Assembly: GCF_021462225.1 (NCBI RefSeq)
Contig: NC_061794.1
Coordinates: 45,632,914 to 45,696,913, forward strand
Origin: Girardinichthys multiradiatus
Taxonomy: Eukaryota > Chordata > Actinopteri > Cyprinodontiformes > Goodeidae
Direction of reading: 5' to 3'
Length of the DNA stretch: 64,000 nucleotides
Shown: piece after piece, positions 21,991 to 36,600 of the stretch
Numbering within the stretch: position 1 is the first letter of the stretch
How the letters are laid out: the number at the start of each line of letters is the position of its first letter
Made by a program: the position numbers and the translations under genes
The notes under the pieces: model-generated
Database searches by the model: none
The model's input: the letters and a program-made list of their open reading frames with translations, nothing else
What the model was told of the DNA's origin: nothing

Positions 21991-24663
21991 AAAGTTGTGA
22001 TGTCCACATTGATGGTGTGTTTTATGTGTCCACAGAAGTCAAGTTTTTCAACTTCTAATTCCAAAGGTTCAGATAAAACAACCTCTGAATTTAGCCAGTC
22101 TCTCATCAACCCTGACCTCAAAATCCATGATGGCTGCTGTGTATATAAAAGAAACTGATAGCAGCTGCACTTACGACTGTTTGCATCCCATAAAATCAGT
22201 CAAGCATATAACTGTACATCTGTTGTCGAACAAATCACAGTGATTTGCCACTTTTATTGGGTTTCAAGCATGCAGCTTTAAGACAGTTAATATAATTATG
22301 TCTCACCATAATAAAGGTCAATATGGAAGCATATACACTGCTGAAACCCTTATTGACTTTAAATAGAGGACAACATATCAAGCAACTGATACATTTAGCA
22401 GATATTTACCTTTTTAAAATAATTATTAACTGATGTCCCACCTGACTTTATAGGACAGCACAACAGCAAGTGTTCAATTACTGTAGTAGTTTACTGAGGT
22501 GTGAGTTCCAACTACCAGAAGGTCATAGGGCAGAAAGCTGGAACGTTATCGTTTGTACCATGGAATCTCTGCAAACATTCTGCAAGTCATCTGAAATGTC
22601 AATGTTCATTTATATTTTAAGTCTTTTTAAACATTTTACTATTGAGTCAAATTTGTGGAGTCTGGTGTTCTTTTACAACCAAATAAATTAAACAATTCTG
22701 TGGTTAAAACAAATCCGTTAAATGAAATAAAAATTAGTCAATCTATCATCGGTCATCAACTGCTCTGATTTTCAAATATGTCATTGGTTATAGATCAGTT
22801 GGTCAACGTCTAATTGACATAAAAACAGAAAATTGCTAGAATAAAAAACAGAAAACCTTTGGAAAAAAGATTCATCTTTTACATTCTGCACAGTTTATCA
22901 TACATTTTTCTTTTATTACAAATTCCTAAGTCAGCTTTCACTTTTTTCTGTAGGTCAAAATTGTGTTTGTATTGTTCAGAGATGTATAAAAGTAAAATAT
23001 ATTTCAGATTTGTATGTAGAGTTGTTTCATCAGAGACAATTTAAAGAGGTTAACTGTTATCTCACACAAACGTTATCATGTATGCTGATGATCCTGTGAT
23101 GTAACAGGCAGCAGTCCTTGACTCTGGGATGTTTCTGCTGTGGTTTTCAGACGTGAACATTTATAGTGTCCAATCTTCTCTTTTTCCTAAACGGAAACTG
23201 TCTAGTCCATACACTCTCTCATCCACACATTTAACATATTGACAGTCTCCAGCTTTGCCCTGAATTCCCTTTTAGGGAGGTCAGTTACGTGGAGTTGCTC
23301 ACATATTTGTCTTGGACTGGAGTTCATTCCATGTGTCTGTTTCCACTCAATCATCTGGTAATGACATGAATTACTTCCAGTTACTCAGTAATTGGTCGTT
23401 ATTATTTAATAGTGTAACTTGTGTAAATAGTGTGACATTTTTTCTGTCATTGCAGCAACTCCTGTGAGAGAAGTTTGCCTGGAGGCTAAACAAGCCGTGA
23501 TTAGATTTTGGTGTTGGACCAAATGTAGGAGGTCTGCCAATAACCACCAGGTTATGGTTTGTTCATACACCTGGGATAAGTCAGGAATTCTGGAGAATAT
23601 TACCACTGAGAAGCCTTGTTTTTATTAATCAAGTTGCGATGGAAGTTAGAGTGACTCATCGAATCCCAGTTGGAGATGTAGCCCAGAGAGCAATGCATGT
23701 GTGGATTCACTTTGAGCATCCTCACCATATATGGATTATTTTTGATGAATGAAACTTTACATGTCCACCCCAGCCACTGTTTTCCTAACCATCTTCACCC
23801 TTCCTCCCTTTCTGCTTTCTTTCCTCCCTCCATCGCTCCCTCTTTCATTTTGTGAGTGTTGTTTCTTATTTCCATAGTTACCTGAGGCACTGGAAATGTA
23901 GTGCCACCAAGGAATGTGTACAATCATTAAACCGGCTTGGGGCCAGACACACAAACGCACCCACACCTGAATTCCTGAGACGTAAGGACATAAATGCACA
24001 CATACCTTCAAATGTGACCATATTTGGATAGCAAACTTCAGATAATTCCTTCTGAATTTACGTTTTTTAATCTGCAATATTAAAACAAAGGAATTAGTCT
24101 TTCTTGTATATTTTATTTGTGTGCATATACAGAAAGACACACATTCAAGGCACCTGAACTACACAAACAGAAGCTCATCTGCTGTGTAACCTGCTCCTGA
24201 GTTTTAGTTTCTTTCTTTTGTCTTCTCTTGTCCACATTCACTCCCTCTGTCGTCACAGATTATTAGTCACAGCGGCTACGATTCTCTTCTACGTCCTTCA
24301 GATGGACCCGGGACAGTTGTTGAGAGTCCTGTCCTCAGGGATTACATGGTGAAGTCATCTCCATGTCTGTCCTTGGCTTACTGACTGTTCTTTTAGTACA
24401 ATTTCCAGCAGAGACGTCTTAGAAGTCATTGATGTCTTAATTCTGTGCTTGGTTAAAGTAAAGACGCAAGAACAAGAAGCAATTAAAGTGCCGTGTTCTC
24501 TCTAGTTTCTTTCATTGGTTCCTATTTGTTACATCAGTTTCTTCCCCCGTTCCTTGTCCTGTAGCCGGCTGACTGTTGTGGTAATGGCAGGTTGATTGAT
24601 AGCTCTGCCAACAATTTAGGGAGGTTGACCTGGGAGGCTGCCACTAATCCATAAATCCTATGG

Positions 24664-24719
<56 letters not shown>

Positions 24720-25759
24720 ATGCAAGACAACAGACTTGCTCCCACTGAGAGTTGGAGACAGCCACAGTGGGGCTTTTCTTTGAGTTTGTTCTTAAGGTAA
24801 AACAATGAGAATCAAATTCTAGCACCAAATATTCGAATGCTGCACCTCTTAACCAACAGTTATTATCAGTGTTAGATTTCCAAGAACTGGGAAGCAGGTT
24901 GTTTGATGTTCATAGGCTCTCTTTTGCTCCTCCAATCCAAACAAATGCATGTTAGGTTAGTTGGAATTTCTGGATTGCCTTTAGGTGTGAATGTGTGCAT
25001 GAATGGTTGTTTGCCTCATGTGGACAGTTTGTGTTGAAGTGCACTAAGGCAGATGTAGCCTAGAGGAACCCTTAAGATGTGACTTTTTTCCACCTTTAGG
25101 TCATGGTTGGTGTCATCTCCAGTATCTTATGTTTTGCACCAGAATAACTTTGATTTCTCTACAGACTCAGAGTAAGACCATGAAGAAATAATGTATTCTT
25201 TCCTTTTAGCTGAAAAACAATCTGAATTTGGAATCATTTTTACAACAAGAGGAAGCTTTAATTACACAGTGGATTATGTTAATGCTCTATTTATGATGTG
25301 TTTATGAACTGAATCACAGGATCTATAAATGGAAGTGAGGTTCTAGAGGACGTTACTAGTGCGTGATCTCTGGAAAAAATAAAACAGGTCTTCTACCACA
25401 CAGTTGGGATTTTTCCTTTTTTCCTCTAGTCTCCATTATTTTGAGAGTTAGCTAGATAATCATAAACTACCAGAAGACTTTTCCACACAGGCTTTAGGAA
25501 AACTCTGGAAACTAATAGGTTCCTGAAGATTTATTCAAGCCAAATATCCAGTCAGTGGAAGTATATTGTTTGTTTTTCTGGGTTTTTGTTAGTCTGGTTT
25601 GGTTCTTGTTAGTAAACATATATATAAGTATATGAGACTGATTTATCTACTGTATTGTATAGACCTGTTATTTAAAATAGCGCTGCTTTACGCTACACAG
25701 AGCAGATCACTGGACTGTTGGTCAAAAATAGAACAAAATTTAAGGCATCATGGGAGATA
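21991..25759. other. no gene seen; contains a microsatellite
   Basis: Nothing coding is supported across 3.8 kb. The one clear landmark is the TG repeat at 24667-24717. Confidence 0.35.
24667..24717 (+). repeat. (TG)n microsatellite
   Basis: TG repeats without interruption for about 51 bp. The histidine/threonine reading of the reverse strand is an artefact. Confidence 0.97.
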
Positions 25760-26120
25760 TGTCAGTCAGTCATTTTCCACCGCTTATTCCATAGTGGGTC
25801 GCGGGGGAGCTGGTGCCTATCTCCAGCAGTCTATGGGCGAGAGGCAGGGTAAACCCTGGACAGGTCGCCAGTCCATCGCAGGGCAACACACAAACAACCA
25901 TGCACACACTCATTCATACACCTATGGGCAATTTAGAGTGACCAATTAACCTAACAGGGATGTTTTTGGACTGTGGGAGGAAGCCGGAGTACCCGGTGAG
26001 AACCCACGCATGCACGGGGAGAACATGCAAACTCCATGCAGAAAGACCCCTGGTCGGGAATCGAACCCAGGACCTTCTTGCTGCAAGGCAACAGTGCTAC
26101 CAACTGCACCACCAAAGTAA
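25760..26120 (+). repeat. abundant teleost interspersed repeat
   Basis: The copy contains TCCACCGCTTATTCC, GGGTCGCGGGGGAGCTGG, GGACAGGTCGCCAGTCCATC, GGACTGTGGGAGGAAGCC and GAACATGCAAACTCCATG, ending near CAACTGCACCACCAAAG. It is nearly complete and the best-preserved of three copies here. Confidence 0.85.
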
Positions 26121-29100
26121 TCAGACAGGAAGTGGAGTGGAGTAATGGGGAAGACATGTAGCATATGTCTGCAGGGTCAGGACTCAAACCAGGGATGGCT
26201 GTGTCAAGGACTGGTACTTCTGTATATGGGTCGCGCGCGCTGCTGCTACGCCATGTGCCGCGCCCCGCAGCTGCACCAAATGTTTAAAACATTTAGCTGA
26301 TGCAGACCTCCATGCTCCATTGCTTTTGGAGCAACGAGAGGGGAGAGGAGAGACAGAAGCGATCAGAATGTTCTAGGCATAATCTTTTGATCATTTCACA
26401 GCATTTACACAGTGAAACTGAATTATAATCACTTTGAAGCCAGAGGACGTTTGTACCATTCACAGTTATTTAAATTAAAAAAAGTCTGAGGTGTTTCCAA
26501 AATAAACATAAACCACACTTTTATTGATCTAAATGGGTTGTTTTTATTTGTACCTTAGAGCAGAAATGATTTAAAATCATAAAATATTACTTTAATATTA
26601 ATATATAAATATTCATTTTCCTCATTCTCTCCCTCCAAACAAAGGAACATGAGAGGTTCCTCAAAGGAGCATTAAACTGGTCCCAGAGAACTACCCTGGC
26701 TTCTGGAAAAGGTTCCTGTGGTGGAAATGTTTCCTCTGGCTTGGGGACCTTTTTAAAATGTCCCAGAATGAGCTGGAGTTTCTATGAATTCACATAAGGG
26801 TTTATAATAGTGGCCACTCACGTTAACTAGTCTCTTAGACTTTGTGATTTACTTGCAAAGAAAGTATGTGAGAAGCTTTAGGGAGTCAGGCAGTGAAGTT
26901 GTATTTCAGTGGATAGAGGGTTGTAGAAGTTGTGCAGCTGCTGTGGGAACTCATGACCTTCTGTCGGTCATGGTGGCCGTTAGTTCAGTGTTAGGTCACC
27001 TGCTGTGAGGCCTTCTGTACAAAGCCGTAAACCTGTCTAGGTTAGCCACCAACTTACCGTGGCAAGGAGTGATTCAAATGTCACGTTTGTCATCTTCAGT
27101 TTTTACATGTAAGCAAAATACAAATCAAAATGTTAAACTGAGAAAAGAAAAAAAAAAGACTGAAAGTTATTTTTCTTCTCAAAGTGAAGTCTTTTCTCTG
27201 TCGCCGCTTGTGCACCTGAGGTTTGTGAGTTCTCTGAGGGAGTTTTCTTCGTTTCAAAGACTTTGCCCTGGTCATCAAACTTTAACCCTGGATCCAAAGG
27301 AATGTTCAGGTTTTTTTTGCTGAATATCCTTTTGCCCTGAGGGACACGTAGAACCTGTGCATTGTATTTCCTGACCTCTAAATCTCTAACACACACATAC
27401 ATTTATGGTCTGTTTATTGGAGCATTTACCTCTCTTAGCGAGAAGAAGCTGGGGTTAAGACAGATAAGCTTCATACAACCTGTGCTTCTTTTTTGACTGG
27501 CATTAGTTGCAATCATTATTATGTATATGAATTTCATCTTTGAAGGAGCAAGTCTAACTTAAAGGCAATGTTTTGCTGTTAAAATGTTCTCAAATGTTCT
27601 AAACAGCCTAAAAGTTAAAATGTTCTAAAATGTTCTAAACAGCCTAAAATAGGATCTGATGAAGAAAAATACTGTTCAGACCTTCCTTCCCAGATCTGTG
27701 TTTGGCTTCTGGTTCAGAGCTCGGGCGGCTGGTTTTAGTTTTTCTAAACTAATCAGGCTAAATGCAGTGAAAGGAGAGAACTAACTATACATATGTACTA
27801 CCATCTTAAAACTATCCTGCAGATGAAAGGAGAGAGTGAAGTTACGCTTCTCTCTTCACCTACTTTAAAATCAGCTCCATAGAAAGTAGCTTTAATGGCA
27901 GCCAATGTGAAAGGTTGTCATTTTGTAATCTTATAAAAGTTTCACCCTGACCCCGGTAAATTCTGTCAACTGCTGCCAAAGGAGCACAGGATGTCTCCTA
28001 ATTGTGCCCCTCTGAAGCTTTAAAGGTCCAAATGGATAGTAAGATCGTAATGAAAGAATGCCTGTGAGTGTAATCTATCAAGCAAGAGAATAACTCCCAT
28101 TCCGCTTCACCTCCACACCTCCATCATCCCGATCATCCTTGGTCTGGAACAGCCCCCTGAAAGACCCAAGTGATTGACCTGCACTAATTTTTCTGCAAGT
28201 CATTGCATATTTTGATGTCTTTGTGTCTGCATACTTCCTAAATCATCATTATAAGCTGTGTGTGATGAATGGTTAGTGTATCATACTGTCTTTTGTTGCC
28301 TTTTAGGGACTTTTTCTGGTAAGATAAGCAAGTTTCCCCAGACTGGTAGTCCTTATAAATATGAAAGCCTGGTGCTAATTCAATAAAATATCATTTGAGA
28401 GTCATGCATGTACATGTAATTGTTGGGATTAGGGTTGAGATGGTATGAAGTATTTCTGTCATTTAGCTGCATCATCAGACATCATGTTAACACTGAAATG
28501 TATCTATCGACTTGGTTTTTATGTCCATGCAGAGAAGCAGGTTTGGTGTTATTATGCAGGTTATTGTTTCCACTGTGTTCTGTTCTTGCTTGGGAACCGT
28601 TTTAAGCCCGTCAGACTTTCCTCTTGTACCCAGGAGAGCAGTTTGTCAGCTCAGTTTAAGTGACTGAGCGAGACCTCCAGCCAGCTGCCGTGCTGCACAG
28701 ACACCAGGGATCACCACTCGGTGTGCGATATCCGAACATCTGGTGCTCATTAGGAATTCAGGAATTAGCTGTTTGACAGCCACTTGTGGCAGAACACGTA
28801 TCAGGACGTAGTAGATCAGAGGTATTATAGTTGCTTTTGACGTGATGTGTCCTCAGAGAGGCCGGGTTTTACGGGTCAATTGTTGGGGTCACTACAGAGG
28901 TCGGTTGGTTTTATTAAAAGTCTGCAGCTGGCTGTTCTTCCTTTGAGCTTGTCTGTATCTGATTAACCTGTCTTCTGTCCTCTTCTACTCACCCCAGCAT
29001 GTTTCCCATTCTTTTGTCCTTTTTATTTATCTTCTCATCTCCTCATATCCTTCTCTGTTCCATCCTTTTTTCAGTTTTCTCCTTTCCCCTGTTGCTCCAG

Positions 29101-29269
29101 GCGTTTTGCCCTTTAATTTCCTAATTTTTATTTTATATTTGACTTATGTCTCTTTTTCTGTCTTTTTTTAATCAGTTGTATGTGATGTACAAAAATGTCA
29201 CCCCTCTAAATTTCTCTGGTCACAGTATTATGAAAATGTTATTGCTCCCATTTTTGGGGGTTTTGCTTT
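26121..29269. other. no gene seen
   Basis: A GC-rich patch at 26230-26275 (GTCGCGCGCGCTGC) stands out in otherwise A/T-rich DNA, but without a promoter or repeat I can name. The rest shows no coding signal. Confidence 0.35.
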
Positions 29270-30330
29270 TTTGGTCATTCGTACAGGTTTACGACCATCA
29301 AAAAATCTTAATATCAGATAAAGATAACCTGATTAAATACAAAAAGCTGGCCTCAAATGATGATTTAATTCATTTAGGGAAAAACCTATCCAAACCAACC
29401 GGAACCTGTGTGAAAAGGTAATTGTCCCCCATGTTGAGCTATGAATGATCTTGAATTAACCACATCGTTTGCTTCAGTTTCACTAGCCACACCCTAGCCT
29501 GATCTCTGCCAGATCTGTAGAATCAAGGAAGCAATTAAATAGAACTCATCTGACAACATGAAGTAGGCTAAGAAAAATCTCAAAAAGCAACACATATTGC
29601 CCAGAATTAAATATATTCTCGAATAATTGAAAAACAAAGTAATTTATATCAGCCTGGAAAGGATTACAAAGCTGTTTCTAAGGTTTTGGGACTCCAGACA
29701 ACCACAGTGAAAGCCCTTGTCCACAAATGGGGAAAAAATGGAACAGTAGTGACCCTTTCTACCAAAATTACTCTGAGATTGCATTGACGAATCATCCAGG
29801 AGGTCACAGAAGAACCCGGAACAAGATCTAAAGCTCCGCAGGCCTTACTTGCCTCAGTTAAAGCATCCATGGGGAAATTCCAGCGCCAATGGATCTGTGA
29901 AAAAAAGCATCTGGATGGTCCCCAAGACTTTTTGGAAAACAATCTAGGGACTGACGAGACAAAGATTGTCCTTTTTAGACAGCACGGTGGTGGTAGTGTG
30001 ATGGTGTGGGGCTGCTTTGCTGCCTCAGGACCTGGACAACTAGATGTAATCAGTGGACCCATGAATTCTGCTCTCTTGCAAAAATCCTGATGGAAGAAAT
30101 CCAGTTTCTTTGTGACCCTCATTAAGTTCAAGATCACTTGGGTTCTGCAGCAGGACAATGATCCAAAGCCCAACAGCAGGTCTACCTCTGAATGGCTAAA
30201 AACATGTATGACTTATAATAATAAAAAAATAAAAAATCAAGGTTCTGGGCTGACTTGATCAAAATTCAGATTTACATCTGATTGAGACGCTGTGGCATGA
30301 CTACATTTTGTATTTCCTTTGTCTGATATT
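29270..30330 (+). mobile_element. Tc1-like transposon fossil
   Basis: Landmarks in order: AAAGATAACCTGATTAAATAC (terminal repeat), TGTGTGAAAAGGTAATTG, TTTCACTAGCCACACCCTAG, AAAAGCAACACATATTG (transcript leader), GGATTACAAAGCTGTTTCTA (N-terminal domain), GGTGGTGGTAGTGTGATG, GGGGCTGCTTTGCTGCCTCAG and CAGGACAATGATCCAAAG (catalytic region). It is frameshifted and its right end is lost. It ends about 170 bp before exon W1. Confidence 0.8.
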
Positions 30331-30502
30331 ACAGTTAGTTTTTAGACCTGAAACACGTTAGTGTGACAAAAAAAGCAAAAACAGAAGAAAGAACAAAAAC
30401 GTTTTCTGCTGCATTAGAAATTATCTGCATCATATTCCCAAACAGTTTTCACTGTATATTTAATGTGGACTGTTCCTCTTCTCCTCCCCCGTCTCTCTGC
30501 AG

Positions 30503-30620
30503 CTCTTCCACGTGGCCTATGTGTTGATTAAATTTGCCAACTCTCCCCGTCCGGACCTCTGGGTTCTGGAGAGATCTACGGACTTTGGGCAGACCTACCA
30601 GCCCTGGCAGTACTTTGCCT
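30503..30620 (+). CDS. lama5: lama5 exon W1, LN domain
   Basis: This 118-bp exon encodes 39 codons plus one base, starting [14 protein letters not shown] and ending with the QPWQYFA motif. It follows a pyrimidine-rich tract and AG, and ends at a GTGAGT donor. The LFHVAYV start is the usual second piece of the alpha-5 LN domain, so an earlier exon with signal peptide must exist upstream. Confidence 0.95.
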
Positions 30621-33600
30621 GTGAGTATGAACCAAATCCGATTCCATGTGCATCACTTCATGATCTGCTAAGCCCACTCAGAGTAGAGTAAGGCTTTAAC
30701 TCCGTCTCTAACAGACAGGGCGCCTGAGGGTGGGGGGGGGGAGCATATGTTACCTGATTGGCTGAGGCAGCTGTTGGTGAAGGTGGGCTGGAGGGGAATT
30801 CCAGGAATGTTTGGCAACAGGTCAAGGTGTGGCGTTTACCTGATCAGAGGAGGTGGAGACCTCTGAGCTTTGGATGTATGGATAACATGAGTTTGAGCAT
30901 CTGCATTCAAGTAAAACCTAAAACATTATTGATTAGTATTTAATATCAGGTGTGTCGCAATTAATAAACGTCTAAATAGTAGATGACAGCTTTGCAACTA
31001 TCCTCTGCAGCTGACATGATTGCTGCTTGCTAGTTTACTCCATACAGAGAAGAAGTAAAGTAGAGATATGGCGTCACATTCCTGCCAAAAATCAGAGGAA
31101 CCTATTAAGCGATCACAACAGCGCATCTTTTAATCGAGAGAGCGCCTAGCTCTGATCGCGGGCGTCCACCTTTATTCAAGAGCCTTTGAACGCAGCACGG
31201 CGAGCAGTAAAACACGCCCCCTGCACCCATCTGTTCGGTCTCACAGAAAAATTACGCTCTCTTGCTCTGTTTAGTGGCGTATTTGTCAGTTGGGGGCAGA
31301 AACTCTTCTGATTGATCTGATTGGCCGGATTTGCACTTCATGTCCGGTCACAGCCGGCACAGGACATTGCCTTATAGGAGAAGAAGAAGAGCAGGGAACG
31401 TGACGTGGATTCACATCATTGAAGAAAACGAGGAATAATTAACAAGATAAGGAAAGGAAAAGGTGGTTGTTAAGTGCAACACTTTTTTTACCAGTGACAT
31501 TTATCCAAAAAGAAATCAAGATTCTTACAGATGTTAAGAGTGGTGTGAGACTCACTTCCTCTGACATCTCACAAAATGAACTCTTCAATGCTGTCCTCAA
31601 CTGTATCAAACAACAATGTCAATAAAACGGTTATTATAATCAGCATCCAGAGTTTAGAGAAAACCTCCTCTCAGAGACATACTGTTAGTGTTGAGATTTT
31701 GACATCTACAATTAGAAATGATGTCTCAGGCTAATTAATTTAACACATCCACAGCTAACCGATTGCTAATAAAGTAATCAATAATCATTCAAGAATCTTT
31801 ACTGTCATTATGAGACCATAATAAAATTTTGTTGAGACATCCGGCTCAGAATGCAATATAGGATACAGTCAGAAATTTAAAACACTTAGAAAAAGAAAAA
31901 TAAGCATCCTTAGAGGACACCCTTGAAAAATATAAATAAAATAAATGTCACTGGTAAAAAAGTGTCAGCTTTTCCTTTCCTTACCTTCTTATTTATTCCT
32001 CGTTTTCTTCAATGCTTTGAATCCACGTCATGTTCCCTGGCTTTCGAATAAAGGTGCACGCCCGCGATCAGAGCTAGGCGCTCTCTCGATTAATAGATGC
32101 GCTGTTGTGATTGCTTAATATGCTCCTCTGATTTTTGGCAGGAATGTGACGTGATATAGAGAGGTTCTGTTCTTTTGGAACTCCATTGCGACAAATGCAT
32201 CATTTGAAAGAGTTTCAGCTTCAGGACCTCAGCATTGCAAAAGTTGTTCACATTTTGTTACAACCACAAACTTTAATGGATCTTATTGAGATTTTATGTC
32301 ATTTACCAACACAGAGAGGTGCATAATAGTGAAGTGGAAGGAAGAGGAAACATGATTTTCCAAATCTTTTACTGATCAGTATGAAAAGTGGTGTGAACAC
32401 ATTTACAGTCAGTCCATTTACTCTGCAAACCCAAAATAAAATCCTATACAACTAACTGCCTTCAAGTGTCACCTTATCAGTAAACAGGGTGTAATTTATC
32501 CCCAGTCTAAATCCAGCTGTTCTGTAAAGCCCTCAGAGATGGCTTAGTGAACATTAGAGAACAACAGCATCATGAAGATCAAGGAACACAGCAGACTGGA
32601 CAGGGAGAAAGTCCTGAAGAAGTTTAAAGCAGGGGCAGATTCTGAACCAACATCCCAAGCTTTGAACATCTCCCAGAGCTCTGCGAAGAGAGGATGGACC
32701 ACCTGCAGACCTATCAAGACATGAACGTCCACCTAAACCAACAGGCTGGGAGTGGAGAGCATTAATCAGAGGAGCATCCAAGTGTTTATTGGTAACTCTT
32801 GAGGAGATACTCATGTGGGAGAATCTTTCCACATAATAAACATTTGTTGTGCTCTCCACAAATTTGACCTTTATAGAAGAGTAGCAAGAAGAAAGTCTTT
32901 GGCGAAAGAAAGCCATATCAAGTCCTGCTAAAAGTTTGCCACAAGCCATGAAGGAAATACAGCAGATATTTGGAAGAACATGCTCCGGTCAAACGAGACC
33001 AAAATCTGACTTTTTGATCTACAAGCAAAATGCTGTATGGGGTAGAAAGCTAGCACTGAAAATGACCCTGAACACACCACCTTCACCATGAAACATGGTT
33101 GTGGCAGCATCATACTACGGGAAGGGTTTTCTTCAGCTGTGACAGGGAAGCTGGTCAGAGTTGATTGGAAGTTGGATGACCTGAGACTGGAGCGTAGGTT
33201 CACCTTCCAGCTGGACAACTACCCTGAACATAGAGCCAGAGCTACCGTAGAATGGTTTATATCAAAGTATATTCATGTATTGAAATGGCCTAGTCAAAGT
33301 CCAGACCTAAATCCAACTGAGAATCTGTACCTGGACTTGAAAAGTAATGTTCACAGATGCTCTGTGCCCTGTGGTTTCTCCAGCTGGAGCAGGGTATAAA
33401 GGCTGGTATTTGACTGCTAATTGGAAAGAGTTGTCCAGGGTTCATGTGCCGCTGGAGTAAATCTGCAGAGTGGACAGCTGTGAAAATTACCGTTTCACTT
33501 CAAGCAATAAATCCCAGAGCTATTTCAGCTGCTGGTTACACTGCTGCACTCACTCAACCACTGTTTAACAAGCTGAAGTCATGACATTTAGAACATTTTT

Positions 33601-36600
33601 ATGGCTCTGCTTTTTATTTGTGTTCAGGCTGTCATAAATGCATGGACATATATTCTCCTAATTCCCTTCCTTGTGTTTGTGTGTGTTTGCAGCCTCTAAG
33701 AGGGACTGTATCGAACGTTTTGGACAGAGGACGATTGAGAGGATCAACAATGACAACGACGTTATCTGCACCACAGAGTACTCGCGTATAGTCCCACTGG
33801 AAAATGGAGAGGTGATTGCATTATTGCAGAAAACATGTTAGATTCTGAGGCTGTATCTGTTGATCATGTAAACGTTGTTTAAAACTTTGATTATGAGCTA
33901 ATGTTTCCTATGTTCCTTGGCCCAAAAGCAAGGATTTGGCTTCCAGTTCTTATCTTGTAAAAGTTCAGACAAGCTATTATAAATCTCACACTTTTCAAGT
34001 CAATAATAATAATTTGTTCCAAAATCTTTTATTGTAAAGATTTTCTATGTTTGTAATTTTATGTCTTTATCAGTTGAGTTTAGTGGCCGGTAGCGTGTTT
34101 TTTTATGTTGGTTTTCTGATGATGTGTTTTGCTCTCTGACGCTCCATATCTCAGATTGTGGTGTCCCTGGTGAACGGTCGGCCCGGGGCCATGAACTTCT
34201 CCTACTCGCCTGTGCTGAGGGATTTTACCAAAGCCACCAACATCAGGCTCCGCTTCATGAGGACAAACACCCTATTGGGACACCTAATGGGCAAGGCGCT
34301 GCGTGACCCCACCGTCACTCGCAGGGTGAGGCCTCGCCTCAAGCCGATCTTCATTCAGTCACAGATGTAGTCGAGGGTTATAGAAGAGGGGCAAGTGGGA
34401 TGGGGAGGGTTGGGGTCCTGTGGTGGTTAAAACAAAAAGAACTAGTAAAATTACCCTGTGTGCTGTTGGTTTCTTGCAGTACTACTACAGTATCAAAGAC
34501 ATCAGCATCGGAGGAAGATGTGTGTGTAATGGACACGCTGAGGCCTGCAACGCCAATGACCCCAATGACCCTTACAAGTAAGAGTCTGATTTCTGTAAAC
34601 TCAACCCATTCTGCTTATGTAGCACTTATGAAGGCATACACCTGAAGGTTTTATGGATCACAAATTACTCCTGGGACACTCTGGGATCTCTAGTTGCAGT
34701 GTTGCCTTCACAGAGAAACCAGGAAAGCAGGCTGTTGCGTGTGCTCCAAATGGACCTTGAACTACTTGGATGGTTTTTAGACATTTTGGGGCAAATGTTA
34801 AGGAGTTAAAGTGCTATATAAATCAAGAAATGAATGAATGAAATGTCAATGAGCTGAAACATGTTGCAAGTAAGTGGGCTGAAATTCCTCCACATTGATG
34901 AGGAATGACTGATAAGGTCATAAAACAAACAAATCTTTCAAGTTACTGGAGGTAAAGATGGGGAATCACAATGTTTTTATATTCTGACTTTGTTAAATAA
35001 ATACTATTTTATAAAAATAAGTTGAAACATGTTGAAAGAGGACATGCTCTTTCCCCCTGGAACACAAAAACAAAATCAGACTCTAATACTTGAGTGTAAT
35101 TACTCTGAAAATTGCCATCTTTGTGTGTGTTTGGATCCTTAATGGAGAAAATCTTATTAAATAACAACTTATAAAGGCTGATTGATGTTATTATCATGAC
35201 ATTAAGAGGTTTGCCTGTTTAGAACCCCTGAGCTATGATTCTGAGCTGGATCATTTAGCTTCGGATGTCTCTTGGTTTTATGTTTTGTTCTGTGCCTGCT
35301 GCGTTTCGCTCTTCTTAATGATATAAACTTGCACACTTGTGATGCAAATGAGATCAGGGATTCGTTACCACACGTAAGCCTGCTGGTGAAAGGACATTTA
35401 GCTAGGGGAGATTCTCAGGCTCAATTTGAGGTGTTAAATTATTTGTGCGCCTTGTTCAGGAGGCAGAGGTGAGGAATGGAGTATTTGCACCTCCTGGACT
35501 TTACATTCTGTCATGTTTAAAGCACAAGCTTCATGTGGTTTTAAGGGTATGTTATAGAACAGCCCAAAGTGGTCGTAATTATGAAGTAAAAAGAAATAAT
35601 TCATTTCGTTTTCTAAAACATTTTTTACAATGAAAAATCTGAAAGGTTTGGTTCACATTTGTATTCAGCCCACTTTGCTCTGATTCCTCGAAATAAAACC
35701 CAGTACAGCAAGAAGACAAGAAGTCACAGAACCAGCTTTGTGTAATTTAGTCTTATTAATGAACAACCAGCATCATGAAGACCAAAGAACCCAGCAGACC
35801 AGTCAGGGAGGAAATTGTGGAGACGTTTAAAGCAGCGTTAGATTCCAAAACAATATTCTAGGCTTTGAACACCTCACAGATCACTGTTCAATCCATGATC
35901 TGAACATGGAGAGAGGATGGACCAACTGTAGACAGAGATCCACAGCTCAGATGGAAGCCCAGGCAACAACATTTTGCTGTGCTCTCCACAATTCTGGGTT
36001 TTGTGGAGAAGTGAGAAGAAGAAAGCCATGTAGGGGACACAGCAAACATGTGGTAGAAAGCGCTCAGGATAGATGAGACAGTGTAACAGTGTGGGCTACG
36101 TTCACAATGCTGCGTGGCAGAAAACTAACACTGCTTATCACCTTTTAAAAACCATCCTCATGGGGATGCATGGTGGTGGCATCTTCATGCTGTGGGAAGG
36201 TCTTTCTTCAGCAGGGAAAGGGAAGCTGGTCAGAGTTGATATGAAGATAGATGGATCTGAATACAGGACAATCCTGTAAGAAAACCTCAACATACAGACA
36301 GAGCAACTGTCTATTCTTTTTAGAATGGCCCAGTTAAAGTCCAGACCTAAATCCTACAAAAGAAAATGGTGGCCCTACAAAGTATATAGTACAGTTATAA
36401 ACTAGTTTGTTTTGGCCAATTAGATAAAGTCAGTTTTTCTATTTTAAATGTATATAATTCTACTGATGAAAAGAAATGACAAAGAGTAAAATAAGTGAAT
36501 GGGGTTATGGTCAAATAGATGCTGCGGGATCAGAGGGACCAAGTGACTTGCAAACAGGTTAAAATATGTTGTTTTTCTTGCTGTGAATTCACTCATACAC

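Larger units (their letters stand above)
1..30502 (+). other. lama5 intron upstream of W1 (over 30 kb)
   Basis: I found no exon of any gene here on either strand. The open frames present are short, lack family motifs or fall in repeats. Because W1 begins inside the LN domain, the region should be a lama5 intron whose donor lies before the window. Its recognisable content is transposon fossils, LINE ends and microsatellites, listed separately. A short untranslated or regulatory exon cannot be excluded from the sequence alone. Confidence 0.7.

Noticed and set aside
29146..29421. 91-codon frame with a hydrophobic stretch, possible small membrane protein
   Set aside because: Its second half is the terminal repeat of a Tc1 fossil, and the first half has no support.
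1..30502. Upstream lama5 exon with signal peptide
   Set aside because: I looked for the proximal LN motifs and a GC-rich first exon and found none; it probably lies before the window.
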